In this document: piece after piece, positions 34,085-46,305 of the stretch
Layout of the letters: every line of letters begins with the position of its first letter
Position numbering within the stretch: position 1 is the first letter of the stretch
From: Berberis thunbergii
Taxonomy: Eukaryota; Streptophyta; Magnoliopsida; Ranunculales; Berberidaceae
DNA: 64,000 nucleotides
Assembly: GCA_003290165.1 (NCBI GenBank)
Contig: QNQO01007589.1
Location: 1-64,000, forward strand
Reading direction: 5' to 3'
Notes under the pieces: generated by a model
Database searches by the model: none
The model's input: the letters and a program-made list of their open reading frames with translations, nothing else
What the model was told of the DNA's origin: nothing
Position numbers and translations under genes: made by a program

Positions 34085-34332
34085 TTATTCAAACCTAGTT
34101 TCTTGCACCTCTATCAGAGCCGTTGTATGCATTGCATCCTTGTCTAGTCTCCACTCACCATATATTTTCAAACTTAAATAGATAATAAATAAACAAAAAG
34201 GACAACACAAATTAATGAGTTTAGCGTTGAATCGAAATGCATATGTAAACAGTGAGAAGCATCTCATCTTAAAAACCTGAAAAAAAAAATGGTATTTTCA
34301 AAAGCCTAAGTTGTGAATCTTAATGTTGATTT
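34085..34332. repeat. segment duplicated at about 37150-37370
   Basis: Blocks such as ACAAATTAATGAGTTT(A/G)GC(G/A)TTGAATC, TGTATGCA(T)TGCATCCTT and the ATGGT(A/G)TTTTC(A/G)AAAGCC phrase recur in the same order and orientation about 3 kb to the right. The identity of the ancestral unit is unclear. Confidence 0.6.
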
Positions 34333-34650
34333 AGTGCACCACACCAAATTGACACTTTTGTAACAACTCTCAAAATAGTATCACTTTTAAAATGTTATAA
34401 TTCACCAAACAATTTCAAGTCAAAACTAAATTTAGGCAAAAAAAAATGAAAAACAGTAACACAAAAAAATAATACAATAAGTTGGATCACCATGAATAGT
34501 ATCACTTTTATAATCATACTCTTCATGGTGATACAATTATTGTATCATTTTATTTGTGAAAATATGTAAAATTGTTAGGCGAATTGTTACACTTCAAAAG
34601 TGATAATGTTTTTTGGATTGTTACAAAAATGTCGATTTGGTGTAGTAGTG
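34333..34650. mobile_element. CACTA-like MITE, about 318 bp
   Basis: The ends are inverted and similar: GCACCACACCAAATTGACAC on the left and the complement of GTCGATTTGGTGTAGTAGTG on the right, reading CACTACTACACCAAATCGAC. The interior shows further inverted symmetry (ATAGTATCACTTTTA; TCATGGTGATAC). There is no coding capacity. The right terminus CACTACTAC agrees with the CACTA superfamily. Confidence 0.65.
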
Positions 34651-35337
34651 TAATTGAGTAAAAATGTTATGAATTAGTCATATGACAGACAAGTACATGA
34701 TAAATTTCATCAATGATCTGGACAAAATCGATAATAAGTGAGTTTGCAAAAAATCCTTTCATTGTGACATCCATATACTTTAACATACTTGAGGCTCTTC
34801 ATAGATGAAGATGATGTGTCAATATTCGTTTCATTTTCTCTTTACCTATTTCTTGTTCTCTTACATTTCTTGGACCGAAACTTGTTCATATTTGCAAACT
34901 TGTGTTCTTTGGAAGGAAGAGTTATTCCTCATATTTGCCAAAGTTATTTAGGAAAGATATTTGACAATCGATTAACCTCACTATTAGTAGTTCCAGTCCC
35001 ACCATGCTTTTGATCGCAGTCTGTATGTGGTGAAGGTTTTTCGTGTTCAGGACAGTCTTATAAACAACAAGATTATGTTTATCAAGTAATCAATTGGTGT
35101 TGTCGTAATTCGCTTAAAGAATAGAATATAGTTACTATTGATCAAAACACTTCCGTTCATATTTCGGAGGAAATTTAGAGTTTTAAAGGTCCAATGTAAT
35201 TTCAAACAATAAAAACTAATTCAATTACAAACCAATTTGATATTAAAAAAATAAAAAAACTAATTCAATTACAGAACCAAAGTTTGAATTGTAGTGTTAC
35301 TTCAGATACACGAAAACATTATTTTCTCCCCTCAACC
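34651..35337. other. spacer between MITE and LINE
   Basis: AT-rich; no supported gene. Confidence 0.4.
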
Positions 35338-36425
35338 TTTTTTTTTTTTTGGTTCAAACACGAAGAGGTTTATTAATGAAAGAAAGGGAAACAAATTACA
35401 AAGAGAGACATTCTTATATCAAGGAATGCCAAGACCCTATGAAAGTGTCAAAACCCAACTCCCTAAACAAATTACATGCAGTACCCATCCTCCACAGCAA
35501 TTCTCTAATCTCGATAAAGATAGAGTGCTCTGATCTGTTGAGTCCTTCAAATACCCTTTTGTTTCTTTCTTTCCACACGCACCACATGAGAACGTGAGGG
35601 ACCCTACGCCATAACCATTCCCCCCGACGGGAAGGATTAGCTTGAGACCACCAACTTAGCCAATCTAAAATGGAGCCTTCAAACATCAAACTCAAACCGA
35701 ATTCCGCCAAGAAACTGCTCCAAATGGATTTGGAAAAACTGCAGTGAAGCATCAAATGGTCCAGTGTCTCATCAAATTCATTGCAAAGCACACAAAGACT
35801 CCCTGTGAGGATTCCTCTTTTTCTTAACCTATCTTTAGTCAAGAGCTTCTCATGCAAAACTGACCAACTAAAGAAATTAATCTGAGGAAAAAGGTTTTTC
35901 ACCCATACCAGATTTTGTGGGAAGAAATGAAGGGGTTAGAATAGGTCTCATAATGAGATGCAGCCAACATATCTGAAAATTCTTTCACCGAGAAGCTCAC
36001 CCCTTTACCCTTCCACACCAAACTATCTGATCCCTCTGAGAGCATTTGTTTATCCAACAAATGCATTAGATTAGCGAACTCATCTAGTTCCCCAGTATTG
36101 AAGTGTCTTCGAAAGGAAAAATCCCAAAAATTGCTCACACTCTCATATTGATTGTTGTTAATGATAAACAACATTAGAAACAGATCCTTCAAAGATTGGT
36201 TACTACACCAAGCATCATGCCAGAAAGAGATGAGATCACCATTTCCACATTGGAGAGAGGTGTGAGGGTAGAAACCACTTGCGCACCGGGAGATGGACTT
36301 TCACAAAAAGCATCCGTAGGAAGTGTACTTAGTTCTCTTTTCCCAAACCCATCTATTGCACCTATATTTGTCCATAATGAGAGCTCTCCATAAATTATCA
36401 TAATGAGACCCCTTCATTTGTATGT
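35338..36425 (-). pseudogene. 5'-truncated LINE (non-LTR retrotransposon), C-terminal ORF2 relic
   Basis: On the minus strand the frames read NLWRALIMDKY, GNGDLISFWHDAW-type sequence (rebuilt across frames), SLVWKGKGVSFSVKEF, and then the zinc-binding reverse-transcriptase module FFSWSVLHEKLLTKDRLRKRG...C-x2-C...H-x3-H (H and C residues in ETLDHLMLHC) followed by SIWSSF. This is the zf-RVT C-terminal region of plant L1-type LINE ORF2. The 3' end is marked by a T-run at 35338-35350, a poly-A tail on the minus strand. Two frame changes (near 35900 and 36190) and loss of everything upstream of the C-terminus make it dead. The exact 5' truncation point and target duplication were not resolved. 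Confidence 0.82.
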
Positions 36426-36792
36426 TTGTTAAAATTAAAGTGGTTATAGTAATGCAAATTATTAAAATCTTGTTCCCAGGGAAGGATATTTCCTTAAACA
36501 TCACTAATAAAATTAGATCCGTTTTCGAAACCACCAATCTCTTGTAAACGATAAAACATTTTGGGCGTCAAGATAAACCATTTTGGGCGTCAACATTGTC
36601 TAAGAGGTAAAAATATAAGATGATAAAATAATAACTAAGAGAAAAAAAAGGATAAGATAATAAGAAACTATACCACCTCCCTCTTTATATAAAAGATATT
36701 CTAGCCACTAGTGACTAGTCCAACATACTTACCATTCAAGGTCCATCACCAACTAATTGTTTCAAGTCGCGTGTTTAATATGATTGACAACA

Positions 36793-36984
36793 GAGAAATG
36801 CTAGGAAATCATGTTTTGTAAATATGTTTTGCAATTAGGATGACGTGTCATGATCTCAAAAGAATAATTAAATTTCTGAAAATTTTATGTGTATTTCAAA
36901 ATTGTAAAAAAAAACTCCTCTAACGATGCCACATCATCATAGTTACGAAACATATTTACAAAACATGGTTTCCTAGCTTCACTC
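36793..36984. mobile_element. Mutator-type MITE, 192 bp
   Basis: The inverted ends share GCTAGGAAA(T/C)CATGTTTTGTAAATATG in opposite orientation (about 30 bp; key blocks GCTAGGAAA and TTTTGTAAATATG). A perfect 9-bp target duplication TTGACAACA flanks it at 36784-36792 and 36985-36993. Length, lack of coding and a 9-bp duplication indicate a Mutator-derived MITE. A diverged relative lies at 9353-9518. Confidence 0.85.
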
Positions 36985-36993
36985 TTGACAACA

Positions 36994-38790
36994 ATGTTTT
37001 GAAAATCCGTAACCATTCTCTTAATACCCCCTTCTCCACTCCAAATGCTACTATTCACCATAAGTTTATTAGCTGAGTTAGTACCCCATTGACAGTCCAT
37101 AAGGATTATTGTGTAATAAGCACTGGCCATTGTGGTTAGTTCTACCTGCTCAGACTCATTTTGTTTTGCACATCTAACCCTCTGTATGCAATGGCATCCT
37201 TCTATGTGTTTGTTCTCTTATCATTTATTTTTACAAAATAAAAAATAAAATAAATGAACAAATTAATGAGTTTGGCATTGAATCCAAATGCCCTTTGAAA
37301 CAGCGAAGCGTCACAAGTCTAATCTGATAAACCTGCAAGAAAATGGTGTTTTCGAAAGCCACGCTAATCTGATAAACCTGAATTAGTTAGTGTAAATTCG
37401 CCCCCAAAATGTCTTGAACCATGGATTATGATTTTGCAAAATTATACCAAATTTAGCTGAAAATTTTGTTTTTTTTGTAAATTTCGGGATTCTTTTCATA
37501 AATTTCGTTTTTCGGTAAAATTACAAAAACCAACTACTAAAAATTACATTTTTTAAAAAAATTTGAATTTTTTTCGTAAAATTTGAGTTTTTCTCTTCTA
37601 ATTATCTATTTATTTTTTAAACGAATCCCTAATTTCCTAATTATCACTTTTTTTACTTGTATGTTGATTTTTGTAACTACTCATTGATTCTAATGATAGG
37701 TATTGATTTTCTAATTATAGGTATTTTGGTTTTATTTAATGTGTTTAATACATTTATTTACTTGCATATTATATTTTCACGTATTTAATATACCCTCAAA
37801 ATTCATTATATATTTCATGTATCCTCAAAAATTTTACGTTTTTCTTTACATACCGAAATATTTCTTAAAATCAGGAGACCAATATTAACTTGAAAAACGA
37901 AATCACAATCCTGACCATAAACTGATTTTTCCTCAATTAGTCATCTGCTGGACAAGTGCATAGCGCAACCCGTTCACCAATAATTAGTACACAAACAATA
38001 ATAAATTTTAAATTTACAAGTATATGCTAGTTATCAATTGATAGTGAAATTTCTGGATTGAACATGGGATATTCTAAATTTTTTAAACAGAATGTTTTAT
38101 ATATGCGTCCAAATCTCGTCCTTCTGTGAGTTTGACCTGTAAAATAGATGTTAGACTGCCAAAGACCATCTTTTTGGTGGTCAAAGGCACTCCAATGCTT
38201 AAGTCAGCTATTTCGAAGAAGGAAGTAAATCTGGACAAAACTCAGTTAAAATTGCATACCTCGGTCGATTGTTCCCTTTACCTTATATAGTGGTTGCGGT
38301 TAATTCTTTGCGCTACTTAAGCATGTGGGGTGAAACAGGAGGAGACATTCTTCATAACAGTTTCATCCTTTATTAATACGCGTCTGTGGAGGAGTAACTT
38401 CCTCCATGACTTTTTTTCTCGTGCAACACCTCTCTTCTTTATGAGAGAACTTGTTCGAACCCGGATTTGAGCTCTAGTTATGACTTCTTCTTATGGGCCC
38501 TGTTTGGGCCTTTATGATTGGTTTTGCCCTCTTCGGACTTTATGAGTTGGCCCAGTTTTTGGATGTTCGATCCTCGTGATGGGTGATTTCTGCCACGTGT
38601 ATGGTTGTGTTGACGATCTATTTTGATGTATCATCAGCTACTTCCCCCTTAGTTAGTGGGTATGCTCATGTATCCACTAACTGTGTGGCAGTTCAATTTT
38701 TGATTTCAACATTATGGAACATTTAATGTTGTTGTTAGCCGGCATTGTTGTTCTCTCTCTGATGTTTCGTCTGTCTGCTCGTTTTAGCGT
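36994..38790. other. AT-rich DNA, probably including a decayed LTR of the Tat element
   Basis: About 37150-37370 duplicates 34085-34332. About 37480-37870 is very AT-rich. From about 38090 the composition changes and leads into the Tat-associated ORF, where a 3' LTR would be expected. I could not find a second LTR copy to prove it. A duplicated phrase of about 60 bp (GCGATTGTC-TATTTTGCACGTTCTCCCAAGAG, broken here) occurs at about 38798-38830 and 38879-38911. Confidence 0.4.
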
Positions 38791-39020
38791 GATTTCTTGC
38801 GATTGTCATATTTTGCACGTTCTCCCAAGAGTAGACCTTTCGTGTCTACTCATTTCAGCGTGATTTCTGGGATTTCGTGCGATTGTCCTATTTTGCACGT
38901 TCTCCCAAGAGCAGACCTTTTGTTGCTCATCCTGATAGAAGGAGGAGTTGAGTTCGGGGTTTTCCCCTTTACACCATTTTTATTTCCTGATGTTGATTCT
39001 TTTATCCCTTGCTTTGGCTT

Positions 39021-39906
39021 TGCAACCATGTCTAGCTTTAGGGTTTTGAGTGATGATGTTCTTGATTCTTGTGAGGCTTTCTTTTCGCCTAAGCGGGCAA
39101 CACATGTGACTTTGGATAGCATTATTCATGATTATTCATTGTCGGCCGATCTTGAAATCATTCTCCCTGAAAAGGGTGACAATCTCTGTCATCCAAAGCA
39201 TGGCTATATCGCTTTGTATCCTGGTACGCTCCATTTTGGCTTCAGGCTTTCGGTTTCTGAGATCATTTGGGAGTACCTAGATTTTGTCGACATTGCTCCT
39301 ACCCAACTAGTTCTTAATGATTGGAAGGTGATGATTGCAACCTTGCCAAGGGTTGTCACATCCTGTATCCCTATGAATGTAAGGGTTTTGCATTCCTAGG
39401 TAGGGTTTGGTGTAAACGCTAACCACACTTGTTCTCTTCGTTTCCCATCTTGTTTCAAGAGTCTTCGAGAGGAGTATGGAGGTTGGTCAAGGCCCTAGTT
39501 TTGTGCGTCCGCTGCCTCCGACTATTTTAAGTTGCGCAAAAATCAGATTTTGCAATCATTTCGAGAGCCTAAGAAAGTCGAGTTGTCGCTGTCGTTGGAG
39601 TAACAAGAGTTCTGTAATCAATTTGACAAACTTCCTTGAGTCTCGGTGAAAGATTTCCTTATTACAGATGCTATTATCCGTAGTTGCTTGTATTCATCGA
39701 GTAAGGCGGGTCGCACGAAACCTACTGTAATTCGTGCTTCAGAGGTCACTATTGCACGGGCTGGTGATGTGAATGTCGGCCGTAGAGTGAGTTTCGGTAA
39801 GGAACCTGTAGGCACAATTGCTTATATTGTTGTCAGAGACTCTGAGAATATTAGCTCAATCATTAGAAAGATTAAAATTTTCAGGCCTCCCAGCCCATCT
39901 AAGATG
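39021..39906 (+). pseudogene. Transposase_28-like antisense ORF of the Tat element, N-terminal half
   Basis: From the ATG near 39027 (MSSFRVLSDDVLDSC) the frame reads YSLSADLEIILPEKGDNLCH, then GYIALYPGTLHFGFRLSVSE, LVLNDWKVMI. This is the conserved pattern of plant gypsy-associated proteins: acidic-loop 'LPxxGD', 'YxxxLxxGxRLPLxxF', 'NxWR'. It is broken by a stop at 39397 and frame changes, with further in-frame sequence at 39646-39906 (ISSIIRKIKIFRPPSPSKM). It is then interrupted by the CACTA end at 39908. The coiled-coil half continues at 54563. Confidence 0.65.
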
Positions 39907-39907
39907 T

Positions 39908-41571
39908 CACTACTACAAAAATGGGCAATTCTGGCGGATAAATATATGACACTAAAGGCGGCGCAAAAAAAATACTATATCCGCCAAGCAAATGTTGCAA
40001 TGGAAGATATAATATCCGTCGGGAGTAATTTTGAATTTAAAATATATATCCGCCAGGATAACATAGTGGCGGATATAAATGACATTGCAGTTTTTTCGTG
40101 GCACTTATATTTGACAAAGTAATTGATTGGGCGACACATACATACGCCGGCTACAAATTGTTAAACGTCGAGACTTCAGAATAGGCGGCTACAAATTGTT
40201 AAACACCATGACTTCATAACGGATGACACATAAATACACCGGGTACAGATTTATAAACGCCAGTACTCCAGAATGGCGACATTTGTATATGCCAGGAATG
40301 AGTTTTTAACCGTCGAGAATTCATATTGGACGACACTTGTATCCGCCTGTAATTTAATATTATCCGCCAGGCATTAATATTATCCGCAACGAATGGGTTC
40401 ATAACCGCCATGAAATTTTGCTCGTTATCCGCCAATAGGTTTTGTAAACATTTAAAAAAAATATTGCACTTGATCTCAAAATAGTATTAATATAAAACAA
40501 AATGTCATATATCCGACGTCCCAAATATGTGTCATGCATCTCCGCCATGAACAAAAATACACATCGTACATCTGCTAGTAAAGATAAGCAGACAATCCAA
40601 TCAACTATTTGAATTTGAACCCGAATGTGTCCCTGATCCTCCAGATGTTCTAATAAGCCTAACTATATCTGCATCAGAAATATTACCAGAAAGTTGTCCG
40701 TTGAATCCACCTAATGGAACACTGTTAAAATGATGAAAGTCATCAAAAAATGTTGTGAGGGTGGCACGAAAGGCATATGTCCAATAGGATGCATCAAATT
40801 CATAGGATAAGGAGGCCCAAATGGTTGACTTTGTCCTGAATGGTGTGATGGTTGAGAGCTCTCCATGGTTCCCTACGACTGCATAGCATACATGAAACAT
40901 CATCATCATCTGTTGATATTGTTGTTGTTGAGCCCGTAACTCCTCTAGTTCTTTCTGCATAGTCTCATGCTTGGTTTTCATTTCTAGGCACTGAGACTCC
41001 AAGAAGGCTTATCTAGTCTTTGATCGTCTCCTTGATGAACTACTGGCACTACCCAAGGCATAAGGCACCAAATTAGGAGTCACACCATTCCCATAGCCCC
41101 GAACTCTATTTCGGGTCTCAGGATCCATCTGTTCCACATAAACTTGTGTGCGGAGCTCTTCTGAGTCTTCTACTCCATCCTCAATTTGAGATTGAAGGGA
41201 ATTATCCATGGAAACCTAGCAAAAATACTTAGAACTATTAATAATTAAGAAAATTAAAATATAATATAACCTAACAGATAATCAAAATATTAATTAAAAA
41301 CAGTTACCTCTTTCTCTTGTGATGGCTCATCAATCCAAGAATTATCTTTTCTTGTATGGGTGAAACGAAATAATGAAAGAGGATCAGGAAATTCTAAGAA
41401 CCAAAAAATAATTAGATCATATTTTTGTACATTTATTAAAACTATTAAATAGTAAAATGAAAAAAAAAAAATATATATATATATATACATACATAATCTT
41501 TTCGGACTCGTGCATAGGACTTCGATCCAGATGTATTGCCCATCTTTTGCTTAGCATGAACTACTTTATTC
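39908..41571 (-). mobile_element. outer CACTA transposon, left part
   Basis: It begins CACTACTACAAAAA at 39908, the canonical plant CACTA terminus. It is followed by about 500 bp full of short inverted subterminal motifs (TATCCGCCA / TGGCGGATA and variants), the expected transposase-binding array. Its gene is on the minus strand. It is interrupted at 41571/41572 by the inner CACTA and resumes at 51477. I did not find a matching right terminus (TTTTTGTAGTAGTG) anywhere to the right, so that end is deleted or overwritten. Confidence 0.8.
40601..41571 (-). pseudogene. En/Spm (CACTA) transposase_24-like gene, interrupted
   Basis: Minus-strand exons read AKQKMGNTSGSKSYARVR (about 41500-41560), LFRFTHTRKDNSWID (about 41330-41390), then QVYVEQMDPETRNRVRGYGNGVTPNL (about 41080-41170; key block ETRNRVRGYGNGVTP). 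A Ser/Arg-rich stretch with an in-frame stop at 41009 and a coiled-coil (EMKTKHETMQKELEELRAQQQ, here to 40900) follow. This order matches the plant En/Spm 'Transposase_24' family. The 5' part continues across the inner insertion (FRENR near 51480-51500). It is dead because of the insertion and the stop. Confidence 0.72.
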
Positions 41572-41589
41572 CACTACACCAAAAACCCC

Positions 41590-41960
41590 CATTAGCCACG
41601 GTTTTATACCGTGGGCGTAAGACATTGCCACGGCTAAGAGCCGTGGACTACAGGGGCGTCGCAAATTTTTTTGTCACGGCTAAAAACCGTTGCTAAACAT
41701 TGTAGCAACGGTTTTCTGGTTGAAGGGGGGGCGTTATTTGCAGAAATTAGCAACGGTTATAAACCGTTGCAATAATAATAGCAACGGTTTTTAGCCGTGT
41801 CAAAAATAGCAACGGTTTTAAGCCGTGACAAGGTGTAGAAATTAGCAACGGTTATAAACCGTGTCTAATTAAGTAGCAACGGTTTTAAGCCGTGGCAAGG
41901 TAGCCACGGTTTTTAGCCGTTGCAATAGTTAGCCACGGTTTAAAACCGTGGCAAAATTAT
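41590..41960. repeat. left subterminal palindrome array of the Pack-CACTA
   Basis: About eleven copies of a palindromic unit of the form AGC(A/C)ACGGTT(TT)(T/A)A(G/A)CCGT(T/G)GC. Such subterminal arrays are the binding sites of CACTA DNA-binding proteins. It is followed by a long T-run at about 41984-42014. Confidence 0.85.
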
Positions 41961-41980
41961 TATTTTTTTTAATTTTTTTT

Positions 41981-42017
<37 letters not shown>

Positions 42018-42459
42018 ATCAGATGACTTTGCCGGATTTGCAAATTCCAGTTCCACTAACATAATCAGTATATTGATAACTTGCACTTTAGTTTGGCTTA
42101 ATCAGATTTTATTTGAAAGGACAAGTATCCAATATTGGAGTTTCTACCATCCTGACAACAAAACTTACTTTGTCAAAAAAACAAAAAAAATTTGAAAGGA
42201 AACTAACAATAGAGTTTCTACATGGAGAAAGCTTGTTAAAAATATGAATAATGTACAAATATTATTAAAGGCAATGCGTAGGAACCTGGAAACTAGCAGA
42301 GATGTACAAGAAGAAAAACCATTTTAACAATAAACTTCCGTTTCATCAAATATCACTGTTTCATAATTTTGTCACGCCAACAACAATGTAATCATCTGAG
42401 GTAAGATTGAAGACGGAAATATGGACATTCAAATCTCTTTTAATAGAGCTTTATTCTTG

Positions 42460-43804
42460 TCTGTATCAAAGACCTACAAATGGGGCATAACTGAAGGTCT
42501 TGTCCACAATTGCAACATGTCTGATGTGTTGTCCACTGAAATCATTGGCGCACCCTACACAAAAGATACACACGAACTCTCTCTCAAGAAATTTAAGTTG
42601 ACAATAAATTAGCAGGCCCAGAAGTGTGAAGTTGCAATCTTGATTAGAAAAACTACTATCAGACAAAGAAAACAAATACCTGACATTGCACTTCAATACC
42701 ATTGCAGTTCACAACCTCACATGCTGCTACAACATCCTATTTTTGGAAGACCAAACCAAAGATGGTTTCTTCAGTTGAATACAAAAAAAAAAAAAAAAAA
42801 AAGAAGAGGTTATTCTGCATGCACATGCTTCCATACTAACCATGAATAGAACTCCAATCTTACTGCATTTGTCAATTGTTATGTTGTTCACTTTTCCTGC
42901 ACATTAATCGATTGATCATAAATTCCTTCCAGTTTCCTATCAGAATTACAGGCGAATGCTATATAGAATTTTATGCTAACACTTTTTAAGGAAATGCAAT
43001 AATCTATTACTAAAATTATGCTGATGGAAAACTCACCTTGGATTTGCAAAACAGAATCTTTGCAACCAAAGATATAAACAGATTGTTTGGCATCGCAATC
43101 ACTAATAACCAAGTCTTTCATTCCAAATTGATTCTCAACCATCCATCTACTAAATGGCACAACATTGACAACAAAGACCAAGAGATAGCAGCTAAGGGAT
43201 GCTTCCACGATGCTGATTTCTAACAAGAGGCGTGAGTGAATGAATGAGAGAAAGAACTTACTTGAGACCCATTTGAAGCTCCAATTTTGGAGGTCCGATT
43301 TTTTAGGAAGAAGAGCTAGCATGAGCTACTTTTTCAGAGACACTAACAACATTAGGTATATCCTTTCGGTTCTCTGTCTTCATATCATCGGTAACCTTCC
43401 TCAAACCTAGGATGAAAAGAATTGTATTGCAATCACACATTGTATTGCTGGAACTAAAATATAATACTCGTACATTTATTTATGTTATTAATTGTATGGG
43501 TACCTGAAGTCACAGATCCGGAACTGATTTCTTGAAATAAAGCAGCCATCTCTGGTTTTGATGATGAAGTATGAGAAGATTCGGCACTCATGAGGTAACC
43601 AGAGGGAGGAGGTGGAGGGGCAGGGCCTCCTGGCTTTGATAGGGCTGATATAGGAGCTGACGCACTTTTGCCAGTAGGACACCATACAGGATCCAAAGGA
43701 TAGAAACTCTTGACAAAATCCCTCAAACCAGGCAAATAAAGTTCCTTCAAAGCTATAGCCCATTCCACATGATTTGGATCTTTGCTTTTGTATTCCACAA
43801 GAAT
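42460..43804 (-). pseudogene. captured cyclase-associated protein (CAP1) fragment
   Basis: Exon 43804-43504 encodes EYKSKDPNHVEWAIALKELY, the FYPLDPVW block, the proline run PAPPPPPS and FQEISSGSVTS. A donor follows, then an exon at about 43415-43270 giving LRKVTDDMKTENRKDIPNV and GPPKLELQMG. Next come WMVENQFGMKDLVISDCDAK and YIFGCKDSVLQIQG (about 43035-43155), and further C-terminal sequence (DVVAACEVVNCNGIEVQCQ at about 42680-42735; ISVDNTS near 42535). Order and introns match a plant adenylyl-cyclase-associated protein, an actin-monomer recycling factor. An in-frame TAA after SSSS near 43305 and a degraded C-terminus break it. The N-terminal part is missing. Confidence 0.85.
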
Positions 43805-44584
43805 CTAATTTAGAACTATGAAGTCAGTCTTGAGCCTTGACTTACAGTATTCTTGTTATCAACTGATCTAGATTCTAGAATGGGAGTCTGCCAAAAACTG
43901 ATCCAAAACTTCACAAAAGGAAATCGAAGGTGAAGTAGTTAAACAAAATGGAAAATGGCAAAAGCTCCATATTTAGTTTCACCATTCAGTTTCTCTAGAC
44001 ATATCTTATTTCACTTAATATGTAAAGCCAATACAGAGTAACCAAGTTAACGAAATGGCTACCATTGTTTAACATACCTTGTTGTTATAGAATTTAGCCG
44101 TTTGCCAACTTTCTTCCACATGTGAAATAGGAAAGCTTATTCCTTGAAAAGAAAAAATAGAAAACAACTAGTGTGAAAAAAAGAATATATGTAAAGACAT
44201 TATAAATGTGCAGGCACACGTGTATGATGAGTAGTCAAGTAGAGAATGGTATAATACTAGCAAAAACAGTTGTTTTTAAAATAGCCGTGAACAAGTCAAT
44301 GGTATAATACTAACAAAAACAGTTGTTTTTAAAATAACAGCTTATCTTTTCATGTGAACCTTCTATTTTGCTCCTCAAGGTCCTGCAGAACAATAGTGTT
44401 GTCTGTCATGTATAAGCACCGGAGTGAAATACAAAATCAACTGAGCTATGTGTGTGTTTGAACAGAATCTGAAGAAGAGGACTATCTGTGTCGATACAAG
44501 AAGAGGACCAAGTCTATAATTGTCAACATGTAGAAATTCATTTTTTTGTGGAAAGTACATAGCTTAGCATGAGAGAAGACAAAC

Positions 44585-44735
44585 CTTGAACATGGAAGCC
44601 AACCACTAAGACCGACAACTACACTTAAGTTGACCCGGTACTGATTGCCATTTCCGTACTTCCCCTGAGCACAACAAGTGGCAGAGTAGAGAGCAGTCGC
44701 TGCACCCATACTAAAGCCCGCAACACCCAGTTTTA
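44585..44735 (-). pseudogene. captured acyl-protein thioesterase exon
   Basis: A single exon with an acceptor at its 5' side and a GTTTGT donor. It encodes LGVAGFSMGAATALYSATC through YRVNLSVVVGLSGWLPCS. GFSMG is the nucleophile elbow (Gly-x-Ser-x-Gly) of the acyl-protein thioesterase/lysophospholipase family. Only this exon is present, so it is a fragment and not an enzyme. Confidence 0.82.
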
Positions 44736-44824
44736 CTGCAATAAAAAAGATGTGCACAGGTTCATGATGGCATGTCACTTTAATGAAGTGAATTTCAAGT
44801 TTACTGGGACTGATCACACAGTAC

Positions 44825-45910
44825 CTCCATGGCAGAGCACTATAACAGTGCGGTTGACCGCATGGGCAGCATCTGCAATAGCTTGTACACTTCCTACGCC
44901 GTTCTCCAGTGAAATTGCTGTTTTTGCACCAATTGACCCAGAACTTATGAGTCCCATATGTGCCACTACAATGTCAGCTCCAGCTTTTGCCATGGCCGTG
45001 GCTTCATCAGGATTGAAAGCGTATGGTGTTGTCAACAGACCCATCCTCTGCGCTTTTCCAATCATCTCAACCTCCAAGCTAACAAAGTAAAGAAACAACA
45101 ATGCTTTAGTATGGAAATAACAGATAACGTAGGATTATATGGCAAACCAGTAAAACTGTATGTCAAGTTTTTCTGTGACCTACTTATAACCCATGCCTGT
45201 CTCTTCCAGGTTTTGCCTAAAGTTACCATCGAAAAGCCCAACTGTTGGGAAGATCTGAACCCCACAAAATCCAATAATGTACCATTCTCCGAAATGGATC
45301 AGTCCCGCAAACTCCAGCAAGGACAGGTACCTGAGACGAGGAAATTCCAATGAGATCCGTTCCCCGTTCCCGGCCATAATAAGCATGGTCATAGCAAAAT
45401 AGCAAAATTGATAACAGAAGAAATAAAGTATGGAGTCTAATGTTACCACTCTTAATCTCTTTTCTAGGAATGTCAATGACCAATGAGTTATTTACACTTG
45501 AGACTCCCTAAGTTACAATTATTTACAATTACCATCTCCATATCTCAAATTTGAAGTATGAGAACCCTTGAAGCATGAGAACCCCATTAACGTCTCCATA
45601 TCTCAAATCTGAAGCATGAGAACCTCAATAACATCTTCAGAAGGTTTTGTACTGATCTTTAAGAATGAATCCACAAGTATATTTGAAAACTCTGGATCAT
45701 TGATATGATATGGAAACCTCTTTACCTATGAAAGAAAAAACATTGCAAAACATGAGATGTTCATAAAGATATAAATATTCATTCACACCATACAGAAAAT
45801 TTGGACTAGATGCCATATAATCGAAACGTGTTCTACCTTCCGATCTCCATTTGTCTGAACAAGCCTCTCCAGCTCATCCATAAGTTTTTTCAGAAAATTT
45901 GGACTAGATA
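44825..45910 (-). pseudogene. captured Tm-1-like TIM-barrel protein fragment
   Basis: Minus-strand exons in order are LMDELERLVQTNGDRK (about 45845-45905) and [20 protein letters not shown] (about 45620-45725). Then come [16 protein letters not shown] continuing out of frame into [20 protein letters not shown] and EETGMGYK (45186-45345), and LEVEMIGKAQRMGLLTTPYA...MAKAGADIVVAHMGL...VIVLCHGG (45078-44825). This is the C-terminal phosphoenolpyruvate-hydrolase-like TIM-barrel of the plant family that includes tomato Tm-1, with a piece of the preceding UPF0261 domain. A frame change near 45290 and missing exons show it is a relic. Confidence 0.82.
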
Positions 45911-46154
45911 CATTTTATAACAATGTCATGGATCTTTTAGAGCTGAAAATGCACTAATCTGTTGCCATTAAGACATGTATGATTCAACCCTCTTTGACCT
46001 AAAATTTTAATCTCAACACCTAAGCATGTGTGTCTAGTTTCAGTCACAAGTTCCATAATACAAGATAAGACAAGATAATATTAATGAGGTTCAAGTGCTA
46101 ATGACATATCTTTCCTCGAGATAGAATGAAAAAAAAAAAAAAAAAAAAATTTAC

Positions 46155-46305
46155 CTAGAGCAGCCATTTGCTGCTTCTTTCCAGACCCAGGGGGTCTGCC
46201 CCTGGCTTTCTTAGATGGGGACTGAGCACCTGAATTGGTAGAGAACCCACTGGACTGGACAGCAGGAGTTGCCGGTGCTGGCGCTGGTGTTAAAGCAACC
46301 ACATA
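46155..46305 (-). pseudogene. captured AT-hook nuclear protein (AHL-type) fragment
   Basis: It reads VVALTPAPAPATPAVQSSG and SPSKKARGRPPGSGKKQQMAALG, ending at a G|GTAAAT donor near 46155. RGRPPGSGKKQ is the core AT-hook that binds AT-rich DNA in the minor groove in the AHL family. The following PPC domain is absent. Confidence 0.8.

Noticed and set aside
40000..40450. Regular short repeats resembling a CRISPR array
   Set aside because: Plant DNA; the CCGCCA-type units are short, inverted and irregular, matching CACTA subterminal binding sites.
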